Below, in pieces: positions 49,576-59,599 of a stretch of 64,000 nucleotides of DNA; positions within the stretch are counted from its first letter, which is position 1, and each line of letters begins with the position of its first letter. The stretch is taken from contig JAODTK010005800.1 in the NCBI GenBank assembly GCA_026419785.1, positions 186,001 to 250,000 on the forward strand. Direction: 5' to 3'. The notes under the pieces were generated by a model. The model saw only the letters and a list, made by a program, of their open reading frames with translations, had not been told where the DNA came from and ran no database searches. Source of the stretch: Sclerodactyla briareus. Lineage: Eukaryota > Echinodermata > Holothuroidea > Dendrochirotida > Sclerodactylidae. A program made the translations under genes and the position numbers.

Positions 49576-50030
49576 AAACGCGTGCTTTCACCTGATCTTA
49601 ATATTTCGGGACAATTTCGGCATTTGCAGGAAACTGTTGATGTAATTCGCTGCAGTATAGCACAGTTGAACACTCACTCTGTCTTGGAAATTATTTTGCG
49701 TATTGATTCGATCTTAGTGCTCCGAAATTTGTCTCTTTGCACTTCCAGGTTGCCGCCGATGCAATTTGACGCAGCATAGCAAAGTTAAAACCACTTTCCG
49801 TTTCGAAAGTTATTTTGCGTATTTTCCCGGTCTTCTTACCGTGGAACAATACCGGCATTTTCATGTGACCATTGATGAAAAGTAGTGCCACAAAGCACGG
49901 TTTAACACCTACTTTGCTTTGGGCTTCTTTAATTGGTCTGAGTATCTCAGAAAATTGTGTTATTTTTAGGTGACTTTTGATGTAGTTTTGTGCAGTATAG
50001 CATATCTGAACTTTCACTCCGTTTTGATGT
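49345..50030 (+). repeat. Tandem repeat, ~115-bp unit, five copies
   Basis: Units begin near 49354, 49623, 49742, 49858 and 49963. Each carries a CAGGT-like start, TTGATG.A.TT, GCAGTATAGCA.A.TTGAAC, and an AC.CCGTTTTGG-type end. The first interval is 269 bp because it contains a G run (about 49440-49454) and a TG microsatellite; the others are 105-119 bp. ORFs over it are by-products of the repeat. Confidence 0.8.
49533..49573. repeat. (TG)n microsatellite
   Basis: About 20 uninterrupted TG dinucleotides inside the first unit of the 115-bp array. Confidence 0.95.
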
Positions 50031-50420
50031 CCGGGCGCATAGGTAGGAGTAGCCTACCAACCGCGGAAGTTTCTGCTGTTTGTACATCACATAATACCGT
50101 ACCATTCCTTCCGATGTAAAATTTGATGCTGACGCCCACGCAATAGAATAACATAGAATACGACAAATGTCCAATTTGTCGTTCATTGAGGAACAGAAAG
50201 GGGGTTTTCCGACTCGGGGAGTGGGGACTAAATGATGGTTCCGCCTCTCCGCCGTTCGCACCAAGGAGTTGTATGGGATGCCCCCCCCCCCGCCACCCAT
50301 CCTACCATGTTCCCCGTTTCTACGCCCTTGAGGACCTCCATATGAAAATCGTTTATTGCTTACACCAGATAGATCTCTTCACTGCTTCGAAACTCCCAGG
50401 ACTTGCTTTGAACCCCTACC

Positions 50421-50478
50421 TGTTTGCGTTTCAACAATTTGAAATGGGGCTCCATTTCAAATTGTTGAAACGCAAACA
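50421..50478. repeat. 58-bp palindrome: 27-bp perfect arms, 4-bp loop
   Basis: The arm 50421-50447 (starting TGTTTGCGTTTCAAC) is an exact reverse complement of 50452-50478, separated by GGCT. No mismatch occurs in 27 pairs, in a window where other repeats are heavily diverged. It could fold as a cruciform or, if transcribed, as a hairpin RNA. It could also be a foldback artefact of sequencing. Confidence 0.95.
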
Positions 50479-50813
50479 TGCGTGACTGCAGGTTATTTCC
50501 AGACGGTGATGAACTATTTACGACATGGAGTTATACCATGTAATTATTGCTCGACAACCACTTCACCGGAGAAAGCCCATAAAATAAATATGTCTGATTT
50601 GTTCCCACCCACTCTTCAAAAATGTATTTAAACAGGTACTGCCACTAATCTTCATACCAATAAAACTAACGTTTATGGTGATGACTGGTAACAAGACCGT
50701 TTACAATCTTTTCCTTTTGATTGTAAAAATAAAACACTTGTATTAGCTTATTATATGTAGACGCGTACGTCTGTATTTTCAAGTGTTTATATTTCATAAG
50801 ACGATTGCCATTT

Positions 50814-51125
50814 CTAGGCAATCTCCGCTATATACCCGATCAATTTGACTACTTGGCCCTTTCTTTCCGTTATTTCATTTACTAGTTCATTTACCCCAAG
50901 CTGCTCTACGGAGAGAAGGTTAGTGAAGCTCCTGCTGTCGGCGCTGTGTATATGCGCCCCTCTCTCAAGAAGATCCGTGTACGATGGCGCAGCTACTGAG
51001 AGAGTTGTAGAGTGTCCCAGGTCTGCAGGTATTCGGTTGAAAACTTCTTTGAAGGACAACTGCAGGATGAATATAGAGGCTAATATTCGTTGAGAACAAC
51101 TGAATGCGTCAAATCCAAACCCGAA
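50814..51125 (-). CDS. Candidate terminal exon, unknown protein
   Basis: The minus frame stays open for about 104 codons to a TAG at 50814. It has no ATG at its start but has a possible splice acceptor (TTCATCCTGCAG) just before LSFKEVFNRIPADLG. From there the frame reads LSVAAPSYTDLLERGAHIH and ends with VVKLIGYIAEIA. Amino acid composition is protein-like: mixed charged and hydrophobic residues, no runs, no repeats. I do not recognise the family. A hydrophobic ILASIFILQL stretch precedes the acceptor and would be intron in this reading. The opposite strand is also partly open, so this could be chance. Confidence 0.25.
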   Translation of the reverse strand, partial: FGFGFDAFSCSQRILASIFILQLSFKEVFNRIPADLGHSTTLSVAAPSYTDLLERGAHIHSADSRSFTNLLSVEQLGVNELVNEITERKGQVVKLIGYIAEIA

Positions 51126-51129
51126 GTTC

Positions 51130-51690
51130 TACGACTATCCCCTCACGGAGTTACCAGTCGTTTGAAGTTTTGTGCATGTGTATATGCCAAGAATCGCTGA
51201 GAGCATACCATCATGCAATATTAGATGATGTCATACTTGCACAACTCTGCAAACAATCTTTGTCTTCTATTGAAATTCACTCATTATTTTTACCCCGAAA
51301 AGCATCTAATTCATGGGCGAAGATTGCTGTAGTGGATTGGTAGGTGTTGATGGTTACTCTGTGAGAGAGAAAGACAACAGAAATTCTTGCCAATTGTTGA
51401 CGACTCAAAAAAAATGAAAACGATTTTAAATAAGGGCATAACTTTCCGGGTTGTCCAAGTGTGACGTCGTACGTTATTGCGCAATTGGGATTCTCTCCGA
51501 TTTCAGAATTTACTCTGATTCATGAGAATTCATAGGTGCGGTTGCGGCATGGAGATTCACGCGAGTACAATCATTGAAAGTATTTAAACAAGAGGACAAT
51601 CCCGGAGTTGCAGGATCTTATCGGTGGAACTATTCAGTCATTTCAACCTACTATTATTTAGCGAGTGCAATGACGGAATTCATCAGGGTA
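51130..51690. other. Stretch without recognisable gene
   Basis: Nothing recognised. Confidence 0.5.
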
Positions 51691-51699
51691 TGTCTGAAA

Positions 51700-51995
51700 A
51701 CAGCGGCCGTTTTAAGATATTCATATTCTTAGACATTTCAGGAAAATCCAGTTTAAATGCGGGAAACCCTTCATTTTGTTACTTTGTACCTTGTTCTAAA
51801 ATCTGAAAACCATTCAGTCCTTTTTATCTCCAAATATACTGAAAAAAGGACATGTTCTAAAAAATTCCCAAATTCGGCTGAAAATCAAGTTGTCCCTCTG
51901 AAATCCACATTTTTAGAATTTCGGTTGACTTTATACCTTGCTACAGAATTTTGAAATCATTCAGCAAATGGAATCATCTGAATATCATATGAAAA
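51700..51995 (+). repeat. Two-copy tandem repeat, ~149-bp unit
   Basis: TTTGTACCTTGTTCTAAAAT followed by CTGAAA.CCATTCAG (about 51782) recurs as TTATACCTTGCTACAGAATT and TTGAAATCATTCAG (about 51931). The flanking AAATCC.GTTT and AAATCCACATTTTT blocks are also in register. Confidence 0.6.
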
Positions 51996-52282
51996 ATCTG
52001 AAAGAGCCGCAAATATGAAATATTGCCCCAAGATGTGTTTTAGCCCTAATTTTCACAATTTTGATGGTATGCAAATTTCACTATGTTCAGCAATTCCAGA
52101 TATTTGGCCCAAACCATGAAAAATCTCACACGCTCACACAACCACGACCCCACTAACACACCGCAAACAAACAACGGACATTTTTGCAATGGCATTCATT
52201 GCTGGATCACCCCGCATCCATGGGTTACCCATGCCCCCCACCAACGCGTACCCCTCCGTGGATAGTACCTAACCACACTATG

Positions 52283-52311
52283 GTTACCATAGCAACCATT
52301 GCTATGGCAAC
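52283..52311. promoter_or_regulatory. Two adjacent RFX X-box motifs, head to head
   Basis: GTTACCATAGCAAC (52283-52296) matches the RFX X-box consensus, and ATTGCTATGGCAAC (52298-52311) is a second, inverted site one base away. RFX factors bind such imperfect palindromes at ciliary gene promoters. The sites also form a short inverted repeat, so they could instead be part of a transposon. No gene start is assigned nearby. Confidence 0.35.
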
Positions 52312-52381
52312 CAGCAACAGTTAATATAGGTGAAATGGCGAACTGACTACAATATCTCATCTGGTCTTTCGGGACCGATGA

Positions 52382-52480
52382 GATAATAAGCTGCAATCGA
52401 TGGTGGAAGAGCTGGAGCATTCCGTAGAAGCAGAGAAAGTAGGCCTATTTCTAAATAAACGAAACGAGACACAGGGTGAG
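52382..52480 (+). mobile_element. LINE reverse transcriptase fragment
   Basis: The frame DNKLQSMVEELEHS, then AEKVGLFLNKRNETQ, matches the segment just after the catalytic YADD box of many LINEs ('..lq.ml..le..A..vGL.iN..KTe'). Upstream sequence is frameshifted and the YADD box itself is not clearly legible. The fragment is short and unlinked to the other LINE pieces here. Confidence 0.5.
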
Positions 52481-52904
52481 CAAAAAATGTTCTTGTTTTC
52501 TTGCAATCATGGCAAAGGACAACAGAATATTTCCCTTAAAAGACAATATAACGTTCTTGTACAGATTTGCCTTGATATATATGGTCTTTTCATTCTATCG
52601 TTTATGACTCATTCTCAATAGTACTCTACCTCGCAAAATTGTTATTTTTACATGAATACCGCACACCGCACCCGCATGTGGAATCCTAGCCTCACATACC
52701 TACAATCTTGGGACAAAATCCGTTGGAACACCCCGTCCAACCTAAAGCGATGGATAGAACCCGGTCCACCCACACAAGTCAGGCAGAGGATTACGCCACG
52801 AAAAATCCTATTTCTAGTGCCATGAGTCGTGTGTGGCAGTGGGTGCTCCAACAATTTTATGTAGCTGGTAGACACAAGGGCAGCGATTTGTGTTGGCGGC
52901 TGGG

Positions 52905-52985
52905 GTGGACGGACATGACAGATACTATCTAAGCGGAACGCCACCACAGGTTGGCGCGTGGCGTACAAGAATTTTTTTCGTTTGG
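52905..52985 (+). repeat. Dispersed repeat, member 1 (partner at 55215)
   Basis: About 75 bp around AGATACTATCTAAGCGGAAC align with 55223-55300. In a shared frame this copy reads DTI-stop-AERHHRLARGVQEFF and the other reads DTIRAERHYQLARIVLKNF, so the relation is visible at protein level. Source unknown, probably a transposon protein fragment. Confidence 0.55.
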
Positions 52986-53455
52986 CAGACCCACTAGATC
53001 GCAGGAAACGGCACTTCCCATGCCTTATGGGACGGAAAGCAGCATTCCTAAAATTGATAATGAATTTTTATTTCAGGAAATGTTCTCCAAAACTTCGCCT
53101 TAGGGATCAATTTCAAGGTTTTGTATTGGGTGCTGTGACATTCTAAAATACGATGCAAGTGAGGGGGCAATGAGGTTTCGGTTATTAGGAAAGGAGTAAG
53201 GAACAACAACCAAGACGTTTCGCGAGTTGCAGGACCAATTGACAAAACGATCGACTGCACTGACCCCTTTTCTGACCCATCACTTAGATAGTCCTGAGCT
53301 TTTACTCAAAGATTACGGCCAACATTTCTCCTTCTTCGCGGACCACAGGCGTATGGGCGGGGGGGGGGGGGGGGACATTTCTAATTGGGGGCCAGACGTG
53401 TGGACAAATGTGTATGACACAGAAGTAAAACCGCCAATGCGCGAGGAGCGCGCGC

Positions 53456-54065
53456 GGAAATTTTACACTTCTGGACATTCCATTGAAAGTCAGGAAATCT
53501 TTGAATATAATTTGAATCATGTCGGTTTGCACGAAATTGTGGCGTTCCCTGGCCGAATCTTCGATGGCTATTTATGGGGTTTCCACCCCAGTAGTGTGCC
53601 TGCCACCTTAGTATATGCACCTTGCACGCACCCAGCATTCACCAGTGGTCGCACCCATAATTGATTGCCGAATACTCTAAATTAAATTAGCGAATAGACC
53701 ATATTTGCCCCCAAATCACAGGTCCGGTCAGGTCAGGTGGAAGAATTATCCCCATCGCCCCAACCTCCTTTCCTTCAAAACAAAAATTTACAACTTTGGG
53801 GCATTCCATCGAAGATTCTGGCAAACTAAAGACTTCACTTTTGGACAGCCTCTTCTTCACTTGAATTTTGAATCATGTATTTTTGACAATGCAATTCGTG
53901 GCGTTCCCTGGCTGCATTTTCGATGCCGCACCGTGTGCCCATATTGATAGTATTTGCACCGTGTACTCACTTTCAACAGTGGTCGCACCATAAGTTTAAA
54001 AAAATCACAGATCTCGCCAGGTGGTAGACCTACCCCCGTCGCCTCAACCCCCTTCACTTCAAGAT
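53456..54065 (+). repeat. Two-copy tandem repeat, ~325-bp unit
   Basis: Unit 1 (53456-53780) and unit 2 (53781-54065) share TTTACA..TT, then GG.CATTCCAT.GAA, TTGAATCATGT, GTGGCGTTCCCTGGC, GTAT.TGCACC.TG.AC, AACAGTGGTCGCACC-like, and CAGGTGG.AGA blocks in order. The 145-codon ORF over unit 1 (53227-53664) is not kept in unit 2. A 16-base G run (about 53358-53373) precedes the first unit. Confidence 0.8.
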
Positions 54066-54069
54066 AGCG

Positions 54070-55105
54070 ATTTGTATGTTAGTTTGTTCGTTTCAGGGAA
54101 TCGACAACGTCCCATGAAGGCGACACACCAGCGGTGAATCTTGAGTATGCCAAACGCTAGCTGTGATTGAAGGCGAACCCTTCTTTCACTGATATTAAGA
54201 ACAACCGGAGTAAATTCCAGGCTTCTTTTTTAAGTAACATCATTATGTCTGTTCTAACACCTCCTAGAACGCCGATAATGGCCCCTCGGGGGCCTGAGAG
54301 GGACCGTTTGTACCCACACTATCGGTTAAAAACAGAGTTCCTTCTTGTGGTGGAATTACACTGAAAACAAAATGATCTTTGCATTCTTACTGAAATATAT
54401 TGAATCTAAATGTGTGGGTTGGGGTTCCTTCTCCACATACATATTCGCACATATACAAACCAACGCCATACGAGTGACAGCATTAATTCCCCGGCCAGTC
54501 ACTACACTAAACAAAGTCTCATTTATAGTCACTGCTATGATTACAGTGTCGTATCAGTGAACATTTTATCAGCTGTGAGAACGGTTGTTTATTATTTTAA
54601 TATATGTTATATTGAGGAGACGATGTGGACTGCAGTTTCTATCTGAGCTTGTGTTGGCTTTTTTATACCTCCGACTCTCCGAGATCACTGGAAATGGCAC
54701 TTGCCGGCCCGATTGCAAAATTATGTATGTGTATTTTTAGTAAGAAAAGGATTCGAAGAGTTGTCCACTCTGATAATGAAGTCAGATGAATATAGCAACA
54801 CTCATCTATATTTTCATGAAAGAATTTGTCAGCAATCATTTTCACACTAAATATTCATAACCTACTGCAGTTTATAATTTGGGTAAACATGTGGAGCAAG
54901 GATTGAACCCCCCCCCTCTTTTAGCCAATAATATCTGATCAGCAAAGTGCAACTATGTTAATTAATGTACAAATCCGTTGTGAAATGTGTGAGAGATTTT
55001 GCCGGGTATCTAAACGACGCCCATCATTGCTTGGCGCGAATCGTTGAATACGTTTTCTTTCTGAGAAATTTCACTGTCCGAATTGCCATGAATCGTACAT
55101 TCGGT
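54070..55105. other. Stretch without recognisable gene
   Basis: Nothing recognised except a C run at about 54908-54917. Confidence 0.5.
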
Positions 55106-55115
55106 ACGTGACTTC

Positions 55116-55330
55116 CGTGGCGAGCTAGGATTTTTCAGTGGGGGCGCAGGAGGACGGCGGAACTAGAGCAATGTGTCCGCAGACTTCTCGTCTTGGGAGG
55201 CACAGACATTTTCATGAGGAACAAAGATACTATCCGAGCGGAGCGCCACTATCAGTTGGCGCGGATCGTACTCAAGAATTTTTGCCCGTTCAAGCCCCAG
55301 ATGACCGAAATGGCCTTTCCCCGGGCGGCT
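55116..55330 (+). mobile_element. hAT-like terminus with coding-like segment
   Basis: CGTGGCGAGCTAGGATTTTT, then CAGTGGGGGCGC, resembles a hAT terminus. From 55193 a frame continues as DTIRAERHYQLARIVLKNF and CPFKPQMTEMAF; the first part recurs in broken form at 52.9 kb. A possible opposite end, GGCGGGCCCCGCCACAG, lies at about 56155-56171, but the 8 bp flanking the two ends do not match, so element limits are uncertain. The product is not recognised. Confidence 0.35.
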
Positions 55331-55339
55331 TCGGCGGCA

Positions 55340-56325
55340 CGTGCACAAGCTCCACACATGGGAATTTATGAAGCACCAATTTGTAATCGATGGGAAATTT
55401 GGACTTATCGGACCTCGGTCCTATCGTTGCCCCTACTTTACTCTAGCCCGAAGGTTCACAATTGCGGCGCCATATATTATTCACCGTACGCGCGAGCGCA
55501 GCTTTTTTTTCCAAGATTTCGAGCTTATCCTTGAAAATCAGAATCCCAGCAAGAATTTAGGACATTTAGTCTACTTCCCATCATGATTAAACGTTATTTG
55601 CCATAAGAGGAGCAGGGAACTTCCCGAGAAGTAAAGTTTTCCTGGAGACAACATACGCGTTGAAAATCAAGCAGTCTGGTAGCCCTATGCTACTGCAGTT
55701 GACAATTGCGCGTTGTTGAGAGAGGACGAAACGGAGAAGAGGCTAAAGGGTTTTATAATCCAAAAAGAAGTTGATTTGTAGTTTTTCAAGTTCCATGATG
55801 TTTTTGATATTTCCATCTGCAGACTTTTGTTTTAAGCTAGGGGTCAAGAGCAGATGAGGCGAAATTTCCACATAGCTTGCCAGCGATGTCGGGATACGGC
55901 GAGCACGGGCGATTCCACACTGGTACCACGCGCCGAAGCACTGACTAACTTTTGTCCAACTTCGTAGTGCTCGAGGCAAAATTGGCACAATTATGGCCTT
56001 CTTAATAGAAAAACAACAAATTAGCCGGTCTTATCAAACTGGTCGTCAATACTGACACAGAATTTTTCTCGAAAACTCACAAATCTCTTTTTGGGGCGGG
56101 GGCACATGGAGAGAGGGGCCATGGTTTTCGAGGGGGCTGCCCTTCAACCTCCTTGGCGGGCCCCGCCACAGGGGTAAGTATTCCATATGGTCGTTCCTTT
56201 AATTCCTGATCGTAGAGACAGCTGGTTGGTTAATAGTGTACACGGAATTTGGGATATGAGGCCCTCTAGATGTTAAGAAAAGGTACTTCCCTATCTTCCC
56301 AGATCTTTTAACAGCCCTAAGGTGC
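55340..56325. other. Stretch without recognisable gene
   Basis: Possibly the interior of the hAT-like element starting at 55116. No domain seen. Confidence 0.4.
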
Positions 56326-56333
56326 TTTTAATA

Positions 56334-57659
56334 GGCACGCGAATGTGCAAATGTACGAATGTGCGAATGTGCGAATGTGGGGGGGGGGGGGGGGTGGGCG
56401 GGGGGGGGGGGGGGGGGGGGGGGGCGAATACGCGACAAAGACTATTTTAGCTCCTGTGTTTATTATATGGTCTATTCATTGGGCACGAGCCTAATGGGCG
56501 AATGTCTATTTTCTGGCGCGGGTCGCGAACGAAAACCGAATTGTCGGGTGACAGTCAAATCGCGTGTCGCGCGCGACAGCCTGCGATTTATGACCATATG
56601 CCCGATACTGAGATTTCAGTATTTTGCTGCACAATAGGCATATCGTGTTACATATTCGTGCAATTCCCTTTATTTCGCCTGTTAAGCATTATTATTATCA
56701 TTAGCATTATTCTAACTGTGCCATATTTCCGAATAGATGGATTGTTGAGCGTGTTTTATAACCCGAGTCGGTGGGAATTTTCCTCAAGGTCTCGCGAATC
56801 TTCCGCAATCGGTTGGATAGATCTACTCCGGGAATCGACAGCCAGGGAATGTATATTTCCTAGCCTCCTTCTGACCCACCCCGTGCATGAAAAACCAAAC
56901 CATACTGAACAAACGACATCCCGAAAATGTCATGCATTTCGAGTAACCCATCCACTCATGCATTCCTCTAAAAGCAAAAGAGTGAATTTCCCTCTATTGA
57001 AGTGGTTACTCAGCAAACCTCGATAGTAGAGGGAATTTACTCGAATAAGTGAAGGTACATCACTCTATAATGGCGAAGATGCGCCTCCAATGGAGTGCAA
57101 TGCGCACTGAAATGGAGTGATGATCACCGTCGCGTGCCTCTCTATGGAAACCTGGAGTGGTCCGTCCAGCACACTTCAATTCCACTCTAGAATGTGAAGT
57201 ATCTTCCATAATGGCGTAAGATTGTTCTATAATGAGTGAAACTTTAGTGATGATCACACTCTGCAACGCTTCATGAGAGTGAAAATTCACTCTTTGTTTT
57301 AGATCGTGTCGCCCCATTTCTTGGACATCTCTAAGGGACATACACGCCCATAGCCCTAGAGGTCCATAGCCTACAGCGATCGCCAATTTGATGACCCTGC
57401 TTCTCCTCTGATCTTCTGCATAAGAGGTATTCCTGTGGCATATGATACTTGCCCAATTGATGTGCTTTTCCGAGCGCCATGTCTCCTTGTCCGCTAATAG
57501 CCGCTTCATCTAGCTATTTCTGTATTCCCCTCGAATTTTTTTTTATTTCGCGAGTCGCGATTCGCGTGCCTAGTAAATCGCACGCGACACTCGACATTCC
57601 TTCTGGAAATCGCCCGGCGTTTCGATTTCGCTATCGTCCTGTTCGCGCATTCGCGTGCC
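56334..57659. mobile_element. TA-flanked DNA element with terminal inverted repeats
   Basis: GGCACGCGAATG starts at 56334, and its reverse complement CATTCGCGTGCC ends at 57659. Both ends are flanked by TA (56332-56333 and 57660-57661), the usual target duplication of Tc1/mariner-type and some other elements. Subterminal blocks also match inverted (GTGTCGCG and TGCGATTTA near 56565-56590 and near 57580). The left end is expanded by five GCGAATGT-type octamers and G runs (56341-56424). The right end holds a second copy of the terminal motif (57560-57580). Frames of 174 codons (56502-57026, plus) and 149 codons (57060-57509, minus) lie inside but show no transposase motif. Confidence 0.6.
56980..57042. 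repeat. Hairpin inside the 56.3-57.7 kb element
   Basis: GAGTGAATTTCCCTCTA (from 56980) pairs with TAGAGGGAATTTACTC (57026-57042) over about 16 bases with two imperfect positions and a loop of about 30. Further GAGTGA and TCACTC copies continue to 57300. Confidence 0.8.
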
Positions 57660-57664
57660 TAGTA

Positions 57665-58255
57665 AAGGCTTTAGTTTTCCGAGGGGCGTTATGACCTTGA
57701 AATGGTGGACTGTCCATATTATCCGATAAAATACGCAATCAAAAAAGTTTTTCTGTGAAGTGAATTTATGACGTGGCCATATAAGCGGATCACCATCGTC
57801 TGCTGATGCGTATCGTAATAAGAATGTTATTGGGACTGGGCTATAGTAGACGGCGCGTCCGCGCCTGATAAATGGGTTTCGAGTTGGTTAAACGTTAACG
57901 TTGTACTATTTCAGCTGATCCTGCAGGTTCGGCGCTCCATGAGATCCGATGATGTCCAGCTCTCTGAAAGGATGTCAACATAAATTTATGTCGAATTGGA
58001 GTTTCAACTCATGTCACGGGTATGAAATCACACCATTACCCAATGCCTTTTCCCATGATAGCCTGTAGTGGGTGGAGGGGGGGGGGTGGTGGCTCCGTCG
58101 CCGGCCCTCGCTCCATATTTTATCTCCGAGATACCGGAAGCTTTTGATCACCACTGATTGGACCGCGCGGGGGGAAGGGGGGGGGGTGTTAGTAAAGTCG
58201 TGGGAACATTCTCATGGTTTATTTTTGCGTACTGTGGACTCACAAAAGCCGCTCG
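57665..58255. other. Stretch without recognisable gene
   Basis: G runs at 58076-58087 and 58176-58187. No coding motif. Confidence 0.5.
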
Positions 58256-58258
58256 TAT

Positions 58259-58406
58259 TCCTCTCCCTCTTTTCTTCTTCTTCTTCTTTCCTTCTTTCCT
58301 CTTCTCCTCTTTCTCTCTCTTCTCTCTCCCCTCTTTTTCCCGTTTTTTTCCCTTTTTCTTCTCCCCTCTTTTTCTTCTTTCCCCCCTTTTTCCCTCCCTT
58401 TTTTCC
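58259..58406. repeat. Polypyrimidine tract (~148 bp)
   Basis: Pure C/T except for a single G near 58351. It is able to form triplex (H-DNA) structures. Ser/Leu/Phe-rich and Lys/Arg/Glu-rich ORFs across it are artefacts. Confidence 0.95.
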
Positions 58407-58430
58407 ACCAGAGAGATCCTTCTCTTGCCC

Positions 58431-58470
58431 GGGGTCGCGCGCCCCAAAGCCCCCCTAGATACGCGCCTGG
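58431..58470 (-). mobile_element. hAT-like terminus, minus orientation
   Basis: Read inward on the minus strand it starts CCAGGCGCGTATCTAGGGGG, a typical hAT-type end. The polypyrimidine tract lies just inside it. A partner may lie in the G-rich sequence near 58062-58090 but was not proved. Confidence 0.4.
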
Positions 58471-58709
58471 AACGCTAACCGACCTGAAATGCCCGCCTCG
58501 CTCAAAAAAATTCGAGAAGGGGACAGCAGAATTCCTCACTTGATCTTTAGGTAATCTGCATTCGTTTAAACACGTTCTGCTGATATGTCTGATACATTCA
58601 GCAAAAGGCAGTCGGGTCAATTTTTTTTTCTTTGGGGGGGGGGGATGCATTGCGTCCAACCAACCCAAATATTGGGGAACCCCCCCCCCCTCCCCCCCCC
58701 CACCCCCAT

Positions 58710-59590
58710 GATCGCCGCTCTTTTGCTTGGTACTACGAACTCAGACCGTCTGTAGGTAATTCTGGAGTGATCGGGTGATTTTTTTTTTCATATGTATGTA
58801 GTAAATAAAATGGTTCGGTCGTGTTGGGGGTGCTAGAATCCTGTATTAGAATACGACAGCAGTCAATAAAAATTGGAAGAATTGTTGAATGGGGATATCG
58901 ATGTCACGGCAATAACTTACACAACTATGCCGTTACAAAATGACTTATTCAGATCACTAATCCCAACTATGATTAAATTCAAATTAGGTATGCTTTTCTT
59001 TGTGATAGCCCACAGCGAACTGAGAGCGCTGCATTAGAAATTAATTTTGGCGGTTATTGGGTTAAAGTGATTAGAATTTATTTTTCATCAACGCGAACAA
59101 AAACGTAAGGCTAGCCATGGTCTACGGACGGCAATATAAACTGCAGAATTTAGGACATTGTGACAGTTTGAATTGCTCCCCGCAGCTAATTATTATGTGA
59201 CAATCTTTGTGAATATGGTGTTTCCTAACATCGGCCTAACCAGGTGTTTTTAGTTACATAGCTTGTTCTAAACCCACGGGGGAGCTGCTGTAAGGTCCGA
59301 CAACCTGGGACTCCAGTTAAAGCGACTAACCGTCATTTGGTGAAGATCGGTAACATGTTGAATAGTATGGCATAATAACTTTCACGTATTGTCTGCGAAG
59401 CTCTGCGAATAAATTCGGCAGGCCCATTCCTTTAACTCGCTGCCTATAAGTAGCGCATTTGAATCAAATACGTGAAAACTATGCATGTATTATGCAGATC
59501 ATAGGACTGTACTGACTGGAAGTGAGCGAGAAAACATTTCAATGAATAGCCCTGACTGTTGAAACGACAATCTTTTTTGAACCAGACTAG
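58710..59590. other. Stretch without recognisable gene
   Basis: Nothing recognised. Confidence 0.5.
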
Positions 59591-59599
59591 ATCATGTCA

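Noticed and set aside
53227-53664. 145-codon ORF as a gene
   Set aside because: It spans a G run and a tandem repeat whose second unit does not keep the frame.
56502-57509. The two longest ORFs (174 and 149 codons) as host genes
   Set aside because: They lie between inverted terminal repeats, on opposite strands, one covers a hairpin and GAGTGA repeats, and neither has a recognisable domain.
57910-57935. Resemblance to an 18S rRNA end (GATCCTGCAGGTTC)
   Set aside because: Only about 14 bases match and the flanks do not resemble rRNA.
58072-58668. Ser/Phe/Leu-rich and Lys/Glu/Arg-rich ORFs
   Set aside because: Translation of a polypyrimidine tract on both strands.
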